Assembly (NCBI RefSeq): GCF_029867415.1
Contig: NC_081186.1
Location: 22,323,915-22,387,914 of the forward strand
From: Vicia villosa
Lineage: Eukaryota > Streptophyta > Magnoliopsida > Fabales > Fabaceae
Direction: 5' to 3'
Length of the DNA: 64,000 bases
Part shown: positions 41,595-53,520 of the stretch, one piece after another
Layout of the letters: each line of letters opens with the position of its first letter
Position numbering within the stretch: the stretch's first letter is position 1
Position numbers and translations under genes: made by a program
The notes under the pieces: model-generated
Told to the model about the DNA's origin: nothing
The model's database searches: none
Seen by the model: only the letters and a program-made list of their open reading frames with translations

Positions 41595-42953
41595 TCATTT
41601 TAATTGAACAATTTGGAAGGAAAGTGATTCACAATTCTTGCATGCAACATTCTCTTCTTGAACACTAATCATTTTTTCTTTGTCATCTTTATGTTCTTCT
41701 TCAATTATCTTAACCTTCTCTTCTAAAGATGATATTATCTTCTTTTGAGATGAGATAGTTTTATAGAGAATTTTACACTCATTTAACAATTCATTTATTG
41801 CATCTTGTGCACCATTATTAAAAAGAGAATCATCGTAACTAACCTCGCCTTCTTCATCATCGGAGTGGTGTGATGCCATCAATGCTAGATTTGCACTTTC
41901 GTCACTATCGGAGTCCGATGAAGAACTTACTTCATTATCTTCCCATGCTATGTAGGCCCTTTTCTTTTTGAATTCCTTCTTGCCTTTGAATCCATTCTTC
42001 TTAGAAAGTTTTGGACACTCCGGCTTTATGTGTCCTTGTTTCCCACATTCATAGCATGTTACTTCTTGTGATGAAGTGGATGCTTCTTTATCCTTATGCT
42101 TTGAGAATTTCTTCCTTTTGACAAAGTTAGCATTATCAATATTATTTTTATTACCAAAAAATTTGCCTAACCTTTTTACAAGAAGCAAGAAGTTTTCATC
42201 TTCATCCGATGCATCTTTCATTTTGCTTTCTTTTGAATCTACTTTTAATGCAATGCCTTTGGATTTCTTCTCTAAGTTCTCATGCTTTTCCAATCTTCCA
42301 AGTTCTGTCTCATATTCTTGAAGTTTTCCAAATAGTGTTGCGGAAGTAAGTTTTGATAAATTCTTCTTTTCGGATATCGCCGTCACTTTTGGTTGCCACT
42401 CCCTTGTCAAGGATCTGAGCACTTTAAGATTAAGTTCTTCGGTAGTAAGAGTCTTACCAAGTGCCTTCAAGTGATTTGTCAAATGTACGAATCGTTTTTG
42501 CAAATCGAGAATAGTTTCTCCAGGCTTCATTCTAAACAGTTCGTACTCTTGACTTAAAGTATTCAATCTTGATCTTTTAACTTCAGCGGTACCTTCATGA
42601 GTTTCTACAAGAGTATCCCAAATTTCCTTTGATGTTGTACATGTTGATATTCGGAAGAATTCATCCATACTAAGAGCACCATGAAGAAGACTGATCGCCT
42701 TTTTGTCAGCAAGAACCCTTTTTCTATCATTATCATCCCATGACGCTTTAGGTTTCTCCGATCCAACACCATTAACGACCGTTGTAGGAACATGAGGACC
42801 TTGTAGGACAGCCTCCCAAACTTCTTCTCCTTGTGCTTCTAGATGAGCCTTCATTTGGATTTTCCAAAAGTCAAAATATTCACCACAAAACAATGGAGGC
42901 TTGTTGTTAGAACCACCATCTTTGAAAACCGGTCTTTGATTTGCGGAAGCCAT
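41595..42953 (-). CDS. gag: Gag of SIRE unit 1
   Basis: 452 aa from ATG at 42953, 34 bp downstream of the primer site. N-terminal copia gag domain (PLFCGEYFDFWKIQMKAHL, IWDTLVETHEGTAEVKRSRL, LQKRFVHLTNHL), then zinc knuckle CYECGKQGHIKPECP near residue 298, a Ser/Asp-rich stretch (SSSSDSDSDESAN) and a C-terminal coiled coil (about 385-435). Forms the capsid. Unit 2 differs at one residue: Pro near residue 56 here, Ser there. Confidence 0.9.
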   Translation of the reverse strand: MASANQRPVFKDGGSNNKPPLFCGEYFDFWKIQMKAHLEAQGEEVWEAVLQGPHVPTTVVNGVGSEKPKASWDDNDRKRVLADKKAISLLHGALSMDEFFRISTCTTSKEIWDTLVETHEGTAEVKRSRLNTLSQEYELFRMKPGETILDLQKRFVHLTNHLKALGKTLTTEELNLKVLRSLTREWQPKVTAISEKKNLSKLTSATLFGKLQEYETELGRLEKHENLEKKSKGIALKVDSKESKMKDASDEDENFLLLVKRLGKFFGNKNNIDNANFVKRKKFSKHKDKEASTSSQEVTCYECGKQGHIKPECPKLSKKNGFKGKKEFKKKRAYIAWEDNEVSSSSDSDSDESANLALMASHHSDDEEGEVSYDDSLFNNGAQDAINELLNECKILYKTISSQKKIISSLEEKVKIIEEEHKDDKEKMISVQEENVACKNCESLSFQIVQLK

Positions 42954-42986
42954 TCTGGATCTTTAGGAACAAGTTACCTATAACTT

Positions 42987-42999
42987 GCTCTGATGCCAA
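42987..42999 (-). other. SIRE primer-binding site, unit 1
   Basis: TTGGCATCAGAGC on the minus strand beside the LTR end at 43001, one mismatch from the initiator tRNA-Met complement TGGTATCAGAGC. The unit 2 copy is at 51507-51519. Confidence 0.85.
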
Positions 43000-43000
43000 T

Positions 43001-44230
43001 TGTAAGTATCAGATATGCCTAAGAGGGGGGGTGAATTAGGTACTTTATAACTTTTTCGGTTTTATGGTGTAAAGTGATTATTTTTCTGGTTTATGGTAAT
43101 GTTATCAAAGAATGTAAAGTGCAGAAAAATAAATGACACAAGGATATATCCTGGTTCCCCTCACAAACCGAGAGTACTCCAGTCCCCTTACGCAGTAAGA
43201 GATTTCAATATAGTTGGTATCTTGTACAAGCCTAACCAAACACCAAGAACAATCCTCTTGGACCAAGAACAATCCTCTTGGATTTTTCACTAAGACCACT
43301 TATGAGAACAATCCTCTCAAAGTGTCTAACTTGTTTCCAACAATCCTGGATAACAAGAATACAACAAGTATTTTGATTTTGTATAAGAGTTTGAATAAAG
43401 GAATAATGTATCAATCACTTGATTGATCTTCTCTACCAATCATGCAATTTATAAGAATAACAAGTGCTCAAATGTTGATGGATATGATATGAATTTTCTG
43501 TTTATGATTTATGAGACAATGCAGAAAATTCTTTTTGAAAGTTTGGTAATCACAACACTTGAATGAGAATTTTATGATATAGAAAGATGTTAAATTGCAA
43601 TAGGAAGAGGTGATTTGAATTCTGAAAATATAGGATATATATAGTGTCTTTACACCCCTAGGAAAGTGTATGAAACAATGAAAAGGTGCAAAGGTTGATG
43701 GAACAAAAAGGATTCACGTTCAAATAATGAAACATACTGTTTTTTGATTCTGGAACGATGGAAATCGATTTACCATTATGGGAAATCGATTTCCCTGAAA
43801 CGTTGTGCCTTAAAATTCAAAAAACTGATACTGGAAATCGATTTACCACCACAGGAAATCGATTTCCACAAGCAAAAAACAAATTTCCAGAAACTGATTT
43901 GGCTGGGCACGCATAGGAAATCGATTTCCACTTATAGGAAAGCGATTTCCAGTTTGAAAAAGTTAGAAAATCAGAATTTTTAACAAGCCAAAATGCACAT
44001 GATTTGAGGATGATTTTGAGCACTTAATTTATTCTTATAAGAACATGTTTGTACCTATTTGAAAGATGAGCTTCATAAAGTCTTCAAGTGATCTTGTATG
44101 TTGACAATCTTCTTTTGACTTTAGTAATTTTGAGTAGTTCAATCTTTGATACATCCTTTCTTGATATTTATGAGTGCACATATGTTGTCTTCATCAAAAC
44201 ACATAACATTTGGAGAAGCTTGCAATCACA
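43001..44230 (-). repeat. SIRE LTR 2 (shared middle LTR)
   Basis: 5' LTR of unit 1 and 3' LTR of unit 2 at once. At 44207 it carries the same base as LTR 3, unlike LTR 1. TATA box at 43635-43643; palindrome pairs at 43760/43781, 43833/43854 and 43916/43937. Confidence 0.9.
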
Positions 44231-44699
44231 TTCTCCCCCTTTTTGATGATGACAACCAATAAGCTTTAAAAGTGATTTTTTGCTTGACAAGTCCTTATGC
44301 TCCCCCTATGTTGATGACTCCTCTTTTAACAAAGTGTTTATCATAACTTGAATGAGTCTTGAGACAAATTTTTCTATCCATGAGGCTGCATAATTTGGAC
44401 TAAAAAGCAACAAACACAAGTTTCTTCTCCCCCTTTGTTATTATCAAAAAGGATGGGGAAAAGAGGTAAAACATGGGCAAAATATATATAATGCAATATA
44501 GTAAAAATGAGACTTAATAGCACAAATAAACATAGCATAATAATAATAATAATTTTGTCTAAACCATAACCATAACATAATACTATTAATTATGTCTAAA
44601 AAAAAACTTAAAAACCATAAACATAACATAATGAAAATTGTCTAAAATACCACAAAACATACTAAGAAATAAAAATAGAACATAAGACACATAAGAGAA
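44231..44699. other. SIRE unit 2 interior between ORF3 and middle LTR
   Basis: Same as 35711-36179, including the polypurine tract at 44231-44244. Confidence 0.6.
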
Positions 44700-45806
44700 C
44701 TAATCACTAGCATTCATCTCTTCATTTCCAACATCTTCTTCTTCTTCTTCATCTCCGGAATTCTCAAGTTGTTGTTGAAGTTGATCAAAGCGACGATTAA
44801 ACTCATTCCGGGTTTTTTGATGTTCATGAATGTTACGGATTTCCATTTGGAGAAGTTTCTTGTAAAGGAATTCCATGGTAAAGCCTCCTTCGGGTATGTC
44901 GGAAGGTGCTTGTGCATTCTCATCATCATTATGTTTGTAAAGGCCATCATTATCCTTAAAAATTCCCATATTCCTCAAACAATTGTCACTTGAAATTAAG
45001 CTTGTCTTTCCCATTTTCTTTGTGGGTTCCTTGCCTAATGGAATTCTAAAGGCTTCAAAAATTTTGGAAATTGGGCGAGCATATGGTAGCCCACTTGTCA
45101 AAGAAAAACAGTATTCCATATGGCGGAGAATCACATAGGCCCAATTTACCGGCATAGCATTTTTCATAGCACATAAAAGCATCATATCAACTTCTCCTAC
45201 TTTAGTATAATTGTTGCCTTTTGGAACAAGCACATAAGCAAGAAAATAATGAAGCATTCGGTCACTTACCGACAAATTCTTGCTAGAGACAAACACCTTG
45301 GATGAACCGGATTGAATGTGTTTGGCATAAAACTCCTCTCTAGAAATACGACTTATTCCAAAATAAAATTCCATCATTTCATAGTTAAGAGCTCCTAGTT
45401 CTTCCGGAACATAACCACGCATAATTCGTACACCTTCATACGGAACACCCAAACATCTACCAAATTCTTCTATGGTTATAACAATGTCAACATTTTTAAC
45501 CTTAGAATGTAATGTAAGAGTATCATCTATCCTAAGGTGAGCATAAAAGATTCTAACCAAATCCGGATAGTAAGGGCCAGCATCAGAAACAAACTCATCC
45601 ATCTTTTGAAAAGCTAGCATTTCAGGGAAATTGAAGCTAGTGTTAGGGAATGAAGTAAGATTACCAAATTTAGGTGTGATGATGGCTCTTTGTTTGAAGT
45701 TGAAGAATGCTTTGCGTTGTCGTACCGGAGGGAGTTCTTGCTCAGAGTCAGTGTCGGAGTTGACAACCATGGGAGCTTTTCCTCTTGATCTCTTTGGAGG
45801 TGCCAT
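44700..45806 (-). CDS. ORF3 of SIRE unit 2
   Basis: 368 aa, same protein as 36180-37286: basic N terminus, plant-transposon-protein-like core, acidic tail, no membrane segment. Its spacer upstream (45807-46568) carries the same two palindrome pairs at 46193-46227 and 46278-46312. Duplicate intactness here reflects recent duplication, not independent selection. Confidence 0.7.
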   Translation of the reverse strand: MAPPKRSRGKAPMVVNSDTDSEQELPPVRQRKAFFNFKQRAIITPKFGNLTSFPNTSFNFPEMLAFQKMDEFVSDAGPYYPDLVRIFYAHLRIDDTLTLHSKVKNVDIVITIEEFGRCLGVPYEGVRIMRGYVPEELGALNYEMMEFYFGISRISREEFYAKHIQSGSSKVFVSSKNLSVSDRMLHYFLAYVLVPKGNNYTKVGEVDMMLLCAMKNAMPVNWAYVILRHMEYCFSLTSGLPYARPISKIFEAFRIPLGKEPTKKMGKTSLISSDNCLRNMGIFKDNDGLYKHNDDENAQAPSDIPEGGFTMEFLYKKLLQMEIRNIHEHQKTRNEFNRRFDQLQQQLENSGDEEEEEDVGNEEMNASD

Positions 45807-46568
45807 GGAAGAGTTTTGGTGAGGTGAAATTTTGTGAGGGAGAGAGTATTTTCGTTTTTGGTGTTAGGGTTCACAAAATAAGCACTTTTTAGAATGACTT
45901 ATTTTGTGAGAAGAAGAGAGAATAAGGTTTTATAATAGTTGGGATAAGTGGGTTTTAATGGAGATAGAGTTGGGAGATGGAGAGATTTAAGTGGGCAATG
46001 AAGATTGTGTTGAATACTTTGAATGTTACCAAGGAGAGTAGTTGAAGAATGGAAGAGAGAGTGAATGCTAGTTTGACCCAAAAAAAAATAGAATACATAC
46101 AATGCATAAAACACATAAAAAAAACAAAATAGTAAATGGAAATAAATAGAATAAAAAAAAGAAACGTACATTAAAGTTCTGTGTTAGGTTACGGAAATCG
46201 ATTTCCTATGGGGAGGAATCGATTTCCAGCTTCGCAAACAGCATTCCAGAACCCAGATTTTTGAGATTTTTGCTGAAGGAAATCGATTTCCTGTGAGGGT
46301 AAATCGATTTCTATGACATTTTTTGCCCAGAATTACTGAAACAGCAGCTTTGTATCTTTGAAAATATTATAAAAACACTTATGGAAGAATATATAACATT
46401 ACACTAACATGTTTAGGCAATATGTGAGTATAATTAAAAATAAAGGAATACAATATAAAATGCAAACATATGATTTTACAAATAAAATTGTGAAGATGAT
46501 TTTAAAGAAATTAAAGTAAAGTAAAGAATGATAGCATGTACCTTAAATGAAACTTTATATCATATGAT

Positions 46569-49500
46569 TCAAACATCATTCTCATCTAAAATTCCGAGTT
46601 CTCTCCGAATTTTGTAAAATGGTTCTTTTGCAAGTGGTTTGGTAAAAATATCCGCAAGTTGGTTATGAGTATCCACAAATGTTACTTCGACATCTCCTTG
46701 AAGAACATGGTCTCGGAGAAAATGATGTCGAATGTCTATGTGTTTGGTTCTTGAGTGCATGACCGGATTTTTTGTGATATTAATTGCACTTGTGTTGTCG
46801 CATCGAAGAGGAATGCATCCGAGATCAAGTCCGTAGTCACGAAGTTGTTGCTTAAGCCAAAGAATTTGTGCACAACAACTACCCGCTGCTATGTATTCTG
46901 CTTCGGCCGTGCTAAGAGCAACACATGCTTGCTTTTTACAAGCCCATGATACTAATGCATTTCCAAGAATGTGACAAGTGCCACTTGTGCTTTTACGATC
47001 AGTTTTACATCCTGCATAATCCGCGTCAGAATAACCAATTAAATTGCAAACACTACCTTTAGGATACCATAATCCAACGTTGGTTGTTCCTTTGAGATAC
47101 TTCATGATCCTTTTAACTGCCATAAGATGTGATTCCTTTGGATTTGCTTGAAAGCGAGCACAAAGACAAACACTAAACATTATGTCAGGACGGCTTGCCG
47201 TCAAATATAATAGAGAACCAATCATACCTCGATACTTAGTAATATCAATTGGAGTACCGGATTCATCTTGATCAACATATGTACCGGAGCCCATTGGAGT
47301 ATTCATTGCTTTACAATTATCCATATCAAACTTCTTCAGTAATTCTTTACAATATTTGGATTGATTGATAAAGATTCCATCTTTGAGTTGCTTAATTTGT
47401 AGTCCAAGAAAGTAGTTCATCTTTCCCATCATAGACATCTCGAATTCTCCTTGCATCATTAATGAGAATTCCTCACACATTTCTTTGTTAGTCGATCCAA
47501 AAATGATATCATCAACATAGACTTGAACCAATAAAGTGTTACTCTTGATTTTCTTAATGAACAAAGTTTTATCAACCTTACCCTTTTCGAAACCCTTTTC
47601 ACACAAAAAATTGCTAAGTCTATCATACCATGCTCTTGGTGCTTGCTTTAAGCCATAAAGAGCCTTTCTCAACTTAAAGACATGTGTAGGATTCTTGAAG
47701 TCTTCAAATCCCGGGGGTTGTTTGACATAGACTTCTTCATTGATGTAGCCATTCAAGAATGCGCTCTTGACGTCCATTTGATAAAGCTGAAAATTTAATG
47801 AACATGCATAAGCAAGTAAAAGACGAATAGCTTCTAACCTTGCAACCGGAGCAAATGTTTCTTCAAAGTCGATTCCTTCTTCTTGATTGTAACCTTGGGC
47901 TACCAATCTTGCTTTGTTTCGAACAATTATACCATTCTCATCAAGTTTGTTCTTAAACACCCATCGAGTACCTATGATGTGTTTATTACTTGGTCTAGGC
48001 ACAAGTTCCCAAACTTGATTTCTCTCGAATTGATTTAGTTCTTCTTGCATTGCATTTATCCATTGATCGTCCCCTAAGGCTTCATTAACTTTGGAAGGTT
48101 CAATTTGAGAAACAAAAGCCATGTGTAAGCAAGCATCTTTGAGATTTAATCTTGTTGTAACTCCTTGACTAATATCACCAATAACTTTATCAATAGGATG
48201 ATCTCTATGAGTTCTCCATTCTTTTGGTAGATCATTGGTGTTTGATTCTTGTTGTACACTTTCTTGTTGAACACTTTCTTGTTGAACACTTTCTTGTTGA
48301 ACACTTTCTTGTTGAACTTCCGGTGCCTTCACAATTGTATCATTTGAAAGTTCTTCCGAGGGTAAATCTAAAGGATCATCATCATCACAAACAACTATTT
48401 CTTCTTTGGAAGTGTTAGTCTCATCAAAAGATACATGCATGGATTCTTCAATAGTTAAAGTTCTTTTATTATAAATTCTATATGCTTTACTAGAAAGAGA
48501 ATAACCAAGAAATATACCTTCGTCGGATTTCTCATCAAACTTACCAAGATTGTCTTTGTCATTGTTGAGAACAAAGCACTTGCATCCAAAAATGTGAAAG
48601 TGAGCAATGTTTGGCTTTCTTCCTTTGAAGAGTTCATATGGAGTTTTCTTTAAGATAGGTCTAATAATTACTCGATTTCCAACATAACATGCCGTACTAA
48701 CCGCATCCGCCCAAAAATATTTAGGAAGATTTGCATCACTAAGCATTGTTCTTGCAAGTTCTACTAGAAACCTATTTTTCCTTTCAACTACTCCATTTTG
48801 TTGTGGAGTTCTTGGTGCTGAAAAATTATGAGAGATACCATGTTCTTCACAAAATTCTTCAAATGATGCATTTTGAAACTCTCCACCATGATCACTTCTT
48901 ATGGATACAATCTTTAATGATTTTTCATTTTGGATTTGTTTTGCATACTTCTTAAAGGCTTTAAAAGCATCACTTTTCTGCACAAGAAACAAAGTCCAAG
49001 AATATCTAGAATAATCATCAACAATAACTAAAGCGTATACATTACCTCCGAAGCTTCTTGTCCTTGATGGACCAAATAGATCCATATGCAACAATTGAAG
49101 TGGTCTTGTTGTAGTCACCACATTCTTTGGTTTGAAAGATGATTTGGTTTGCTTTCCCTTTTGACATGCATCACATAATTTATCTTTGACAAACTTTATC
49201 TTAGGTAGGCCAATAACAAGATCATGTTTGGTTAATTTATTTAAATGGTCCATATGAATATGGGCTGCTCTTTTATGCCATAACCATGATTCATTATTGT
49301 TTACTAAAAGACATTTTACTTTCAAAGATAAATCATTTAAAGAAATCATAAAAATGTTATTAATTCTTGTACCTTTGAGTTTTACCTCATTGGTGACTTC
49401 ATCGATGATCAAGCATTCTTCCTTAGTGAATTTGATCTTGAAGCCTTTGTCACAAAGTTGGCTAATGCTTAGAAGATTATGCTTTAGTCCTTCAACATAA

Positions 49501-49709
49501 AGAACATCTTCAATGGATGTGAAAGGTGGTGCACCAACTTTGCCTTTGCCAAGAATTCTTCCCTTATTGTTGTCTCCATAAGTGACAAAACCCTTGGCCT
49601 TTAACCTTAGATCTGAAAATTGGTTTAGGTCTCCCGTCATATGCTTTGAACAACCACTATCTAGATACCATAGGTTTGAAGTGGTCTTCAAGCAAGCCTG
49701 CAAAACAAA
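46569..49709 (-). CDS. pol: Pol polyprotein of SIRE unit 2
   Basis: Same 1,046-codon frame as 38049-41189 with all protease, integrase, RT (YVDD at about 47508-47519) and RNase H motifs, preceded by the same TAA at 49710-49712. I see no difference from unit 1. Confidence 0.9.
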   Translation of the reverse strand, partial: FVLQACLKTTSNLWYLDSGCSKHMTGDLNQFSDLRLKAKGFVTYGDNNKGRILGKGKVGAPPFTSIEDVLYVEGLKHNLLSISQLCDKGFKIKFTKEECLIIDEVTNEVKLKGTRINNIFMISLNDLSLKVKCLLVNNNESWLWHKRAAHIHMDHLNKLTKHDLVIGLPKIKFVKDKLCDACQKGKQTKSSFKPKNVVTTTRPLQLLHMDLFGPSRTRSFGGNVYALVIVDDYSRYSWTLFLVQKSDAFKAFKKYAKQIQNEKSLKIVSIRSDHGGEFQNASFEEFCEEHGISHNFSAPRTPQQNGVVERKNRFLVELARTMLSDANLPKYFWADAVSTACYVGNRVIIRPILKKTPYELFKGRKPNIAHFHIFGCKCFVLNNDKDNLGKFDEKSDEGIFLGYSLSSKAYRIYNKRTLTIEESMHVSFDETNTSKEEIVVCDDDDPLDLPSEELSNDTIVKAPEVQQESVQQESVQQESVQQESVQQESNTNDLPKEWRTHRDHPIDKVIGDISQGVTTRLNLKDACLHMAFVSQIEPSKVNEALGDDQWINAMQEELNQFERNQVWELVPRPSNKHIIGTRWVFKNKLDENGIIVRNKARLVAQGYNQEEGIDFEETFAPVARLEAIRLLLAYACSLNFQLYQMDVKSAFLNGYINEEVYVKQPPGFEDFKNPTHVFKLRKALYGLKQAPRAWYDRLSNFLCEKGFEKGKVDKTLFIKKIKSNTLLVQVYVDDIIFGSTNKEMCEEFSLMMQGEFEMSMMGKMNYFLGLQIKQLKDGIFINQSKYCKELLKKFDMDNCKAMNTPMGSGTYVDQDESGTPIDITKYRGMIGSLLYLTASRPDIMFSVCLCARFQANPKESHLMAVKRIMKYLKGTTNVGLWYPKGSVCNLIGYSDADYAGCKTDRKSTSGTCHILGNALVSWACKKQACVALSTAEAEYIAAGSCCAQILWLKQQLRDYGLDLGCIPLRCDNTSAINITKNPVMHSRTKHIDIRHHFLRDHVLQGDVEVTFVDTHNQLADIFTKPLAKEPFYKIRRELGILDENDV

Positions 49710-50114
49710 TTAAGTTTTGTTAGGTACCCAAGTGGCTTTGGGTCCATCATAGTTAGTTCCTTTCTTTACCCATACATAATGTCCACTAGGTACACTAAAG
49801 TTTCTTACATAACAAGCATTGGGTGTGTGACCAATAATACCACAATAAAAACAAGTAGGTTCAAAGTTACTTCTATATCTAGGAGGATAAGATTTCTTCT
49901 TAACAAAGTTCTTCCTTTTAGGATAATGTTGAACTACTTTAGGCTTGTTCACTTTCTCTTGAATTGGTTGGTCACTAGCCTTGACAAATATAGTTTTATT
50001 GGAACTTGGTTGATCAAATTTTGAAAAGCCAAGTCCACTTTTATCATTTGAGTATCTTTGTGTTCTAAGAACATTTTCCAATCCAATTTGTCCCTTTTCA
50101 TATCTTTCTAGAAC
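49710..50114 (-). CDS. Segment between two in-frame stops, SIRE unit 2
   Basis: Same as 41190-41594: second zinc knuckle CFYCGIIGHTPNACYV between TGA (50115-50117) and TAA (49710-49712), in frame with gag and pol. Because both stops are shared, they were present before the units were duplicated. Confidence 0.8.
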   Translation of the reverse strand, partial: VLERYEKGQIGLENVLRTQRYSNDKSGLGFSKFDQPSSNKTIFVKASDQPIQEKVNKPKVVQHYPKRKNFVKKKSYPPRYRSNFEPTCFYCGIIGHTPNACYVRNFSVPSGHYVWVKKGTNYDGPKATWVPNKT

Positions 50115-51473
50115 TCATTTTAATTGAACAATTTGGAAGGAAAGTGATTCACAATTCTTGCATGCAACATTCTCTTCTTGAACACTAATCATTTTTTCTT
50201 TGTCATCTTTATGTTCTTCTTCAATTATCTTAACCTTCTCTTCTAAAGATGATATTATCTTCTTTTGAGATGAGATAGTTTTATAGAGAATTTTACACTC
50301 ATTTAACAATTCATTTATTGCATCTTGTGCACCATTATTAAAAAGAGAATCATCGTAACTAACCTCGCCTTCTTCATCATCGGAGTGGTGTGATGCCATC
50401 AATGCTAGATTTGCACTTTCGTCACTATCGGAGTCCGATGAAGAACTTACTTCATTATCTTCCCATGCTATGTAGGCCCTTTTCTTTTTGAATTCCTTCT
50501 TGCCTTTGAATCCATTCTTCTTAGAAAGTTTTGGACACTCCGGCTTTATGTGTCCTTGTTTCCCACATTCATAGCATGTTACTTCTTGTGATGAAGTGGA
50601 TGCTTCTTTATCCTTATGCTTTGAGAATTTCTTCCTTTTGACAAAGTTAGCATTATCAATATTATTTTTATTACCAAAAAATTTGCCTAACCTTTTTACA
50701 AGAAGCAAGAAGTTTTCATCTTCATCCGATGCATCTTTCATTTTGCTTTCTTTTGAATCTACTTTTAATGCAATGCCTTTGGATTTCTTCTCTAAGTTCT
50801 CATGCTTTTCCAATCTTCCAAGTTCTGTCTCATATTCTTGAAGTTTTCCAAATAGTGTTGCGGAAGTAAGTTTTGATAAATTCTTCTTTTCGGATATCGC
50901 CGTCACTTTTGGTTGCCACTCCCTTGTCAAGGATCTGAGCACTTTAAGATTAAGTTCTTCGGTAGTAAGAGTCTTACCAAGTGCCTTCAAGTGATTTGTC
51001 AAATGTACGAATCGTTTTTGCAAATCGAGAATAGTTTCTCCAGGCTTCATTCTAAACAGTTCGTACTCTTGACTTAAAGTATTCAATCTTGATCTTTTAA
51101 CTTCAGCGGTACCTTCATGAGTTTCTACAAGAGTATCCCAAATTTCCTTTGATGTTGTACATGTTGATATTCGGAAGAATTCATCCATACTAAGAGCACC
51201 ATGAAGAAGACTGATCGCCTTTTTGTCAGCAAGAACCCTTTTTCTATCATTATCATCCCATGACGCTTTAGGTTTCTCCGATCCAACACCATTAACGACC
51301 GTTGTAGAAACATGAGGACCTTGTAGGACAGCCTCCCAAACTTCTTCTCCTTGTGCTTCTAGATGAGCCTTCATTTGGATTTTCCAAAAGTCAAAATATT
51401 CACCACAAAACAATGGAGGCTTGTTGTTAGAACCACCATCTTTGAAAACCGGTCTTTGATTTGCGGAAGCCAT
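50115..51473 (-). CDS. gag: Gag of SIRE unit 2
   Basis: 452 aa, same as 41595-42953 apart from one Ser-for-Pro change (base 51307). Zinc knuckle CYECGKQGHIKPECP and C-terminal coiled coil intact. Ends at the shared TGA. Confidence 0.9.
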   Translation of the reverse strand: MASANQRPVFKDGGSNNKPPLFCGEYFDFWKIQMKAHLEAQGEEVWEAVLQGPHVSTTVVNGVGSEKPKASWDDNDRKRVLADKKAISLLHGALSMDEFFRISTCTTSKEIWDTLVETHEGTAEVKRSRLNTLSQEYELFRMKPGETILDLQKRFVHLTNHLKALGKTLTTEELNLKVLRSLTREWQPKVTAISEKKNLSKLTSATLFGKLQEYETELGRLEKHENLEKKSKGIALKVDSKESKMKDASDEDENFLLLVKRLGKFFGNKNNIDNANFVKRKKFSKHKDKEASTSSQEVTCYECGKQGHIKPECPKLSKKNGFKGKKEFKKKRAYIAWEDNEVSSSSDSDSDESANLALMASHHSDDEEGEVSYDDSLFNNGAQDAINELLNECKILYKTISSQKKIISSLEEKVKIIEEEHKDDKEKMISVQEENVACKNCESLSFQIVQLK

Positions 51474-51520
51474 TCTGGATCTTTAGGAACAAGTTACCTA
51501 TAACTTGCTCTGATGCCAAT

Positions 51521-52750
51521 TGTAAGTATCAGATATGCCTAAGAGGGGGGGTGAATTAGGTACTTTATAACTTTTTCGGTTTTATGGTGTAAAGTGATTA
51601 TTTTTCTGGTTTATGGTAATGTTATCAAAGAATGTAAAGTGCAGAAAAATAAATGACACAAGGATATATCCTGGTTCCCCTCACAAACCGAGAGTACTCC
51701 AGTCCCCTTACGCAGTAAGAGATTTCAATATAGTTGGTATCTTGTACAAGCCTAACCAAACACCAAGAACAATCCTCTTGGACCAAGAACAATCCTCTTG
51801 GATTTTTCACTAAGACCACTTATGAGAACAATCCTCTCAAAGTGTCTAACTTGTTTCCAACAATCCTGGATAACAAGAATACAACAAGTATTTTGATTTT
51901 GTATAAGAGTTTGAATAAAGGAATAATGTATCAATCACTTGATTGATCTTCTCTACCAATCATGCAATTTATAAGAATAACAAGTGCTCAAATGTTGATG
52001 GATATGATATGAATTTTCTGTTTATGATTTATGAGACAATGCAGAAAATTCTTTTTGAAAGTTTGGTAATCACAACACTTGAATGAGAATTTTATGATAT
52101 AGAAAGATGTTAAATTGCAATAGGAAGAGGTGATTTGAATTCTGAAAATATAGGATATATATAGTGTCTTTACACCCCTAGGAAAGTGTATGAAACAATG
52201 AAAAGGTGCAAAGGTTGATGGAACAAAAAGGATTCACGTTCAAATAATGAAACATACTGTTTTTTGATTCTGGAACGATGGAAATCGATTTACCATTATG
52301 GGAAATCGATTTCCCTGAAACGTTGTGCCTTAAAATTCAAAAAACTGATACTGGAAATCGATTTACCACCACAGGAAATCGATTTCCACAAGCAAAAAAC
52401 AAATTTCCAGAAACTGATTTGGCTGGGCACGCATAGGAAATCGATTTCCACTTATAGGAAAGCGATTTCCAGTTTGAAAAAGTTAGAAAATCAGAATTTT
52501 TAACAAGCCAAAATGCACATGATTTGAGGATGATTTTGAGCACTTAATTTATTCTTATAAGAACATGTTTGTACCTATTTGAAAGATGAGCTTCATAAAG
52601 TCTTCAAGTGATCTTGTATGTTGACAATCTTCTTTTGACTTTAGTAATTTTGAGTAGTTCAATCTTTGATACATCCTTTCTTGATATTTATGAGTGCACA
52701 TATGTTGTCTTCATCAAAACACATAACATTTGGAGAAGCTTGCAATCACA
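51521..52750 (-). repeat. SIRE LTR 3 (terminal 5' LTR)
   Basis: Outermost 5' LTR, the one that would drive unit 2. TATA box at 52155-52163; palindrome pairs at 52280/52301, 52353/52374 and 52436/52457. Followed by the right target duplication GGGCA at 52751-52755. Confidence 0.9.
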
Positions 52751-52755
52751 GGGCA

Positions 52756-53520
52756 TGCACCCAAGTGGGTCTGAAGCTACCTCTCGATCAGTCAGGGGCA
52801 TCATCCTCAGTTTATGATTACTAGGGGCAGGTCTCCCATAGTACACATCTCATAAGTTCCTCACCAGGCGGATCTATTCAAATTCCCTACTAGTAGATGC
52901 AAAGCTGTGCAAAACCTGTTTGACACTTCAATCAACATTAATTACAAATCCAGGAATGGCAGTTACTATAGTACTAGGGGCAATGTTCAAGGCAACCACG
53001 CCTCCCCACACCGCCAGCTTCATAGGGGCATATCCCCACAGAGTGGTCCTCAAGAAGTTATCTTCGAATAATCGCCATAAAGGTTGGCACTCACAATTGA
53101 GTTGAGTCAGATGCAACATCGGAGATTATATTCATCTCTCTTATCCCCAATCAGGGTACATCGAGATCAATCACTCAAATGGCTCTCATCCCTAAGCAGA
53201 AGTCATAAAATCCCCAGCTGAGTATCCTCGAGCATGAAGCGGGAGTTCTTACTAAAACAGAAGACTTGTACTCTATATTCTCCATAATATGCAAGGATTT
53301 ATTTTTCCCTGCCAGACTATTCTACGATCTACTTTCATCATCGACAATATGTTGCATACATACATCATTCATAATCAATCATCACACAAATACATACCAT
53401 GCATCATGACATTGCATGCTGCTAACTTTGTCTTTCAGGTAAGTTCCCAAGCAGACGAATATCATCAACAAATCAATCTCTGTCAGATATACATTCTGGA
53501 AAGCATATCCCTCCAGACAT
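52756..53520 (+). other. Level-2 Ogre-type interior resumed, non-coding
   Basis: Continues 34480 after the SIRE array. GGGGCA motifs recur on both sides of the insertion (for example 52787, 52824, 52976). No ORF of substance. Confidence 0.55.

Larger units (their letters stand above)
34481..52750 (-). mobile_element. Compound SIRE/Maximus-type copia array: LTR-interior-LTR-interior-LTR
   Basis: Three LTRs (34481-35710, 43001-44230, 51521-52750; 1,230 bp each) separate two full interiors with an exact 8,520-bp period. The whole array, not each unit, is flanked by GGGCA (34476-34480 and 52751-52755). In about 18 kb I noticed two differences between units: 42787 versus 51307 (Pro/Ser in gag), and 35687 in LTR 1 versus 44207 and 52727. 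Minus orientation. Such arrays can arise by unequal crossing-over between LTRs after a single insertion. Confidence 0.9.

Noticed and set aside
34481..52750. Three independent SIRE insertions
   Set aside because: No target duplication at the middle LTR; GGGCA only at the outer ends and exact 8,520-bp period.
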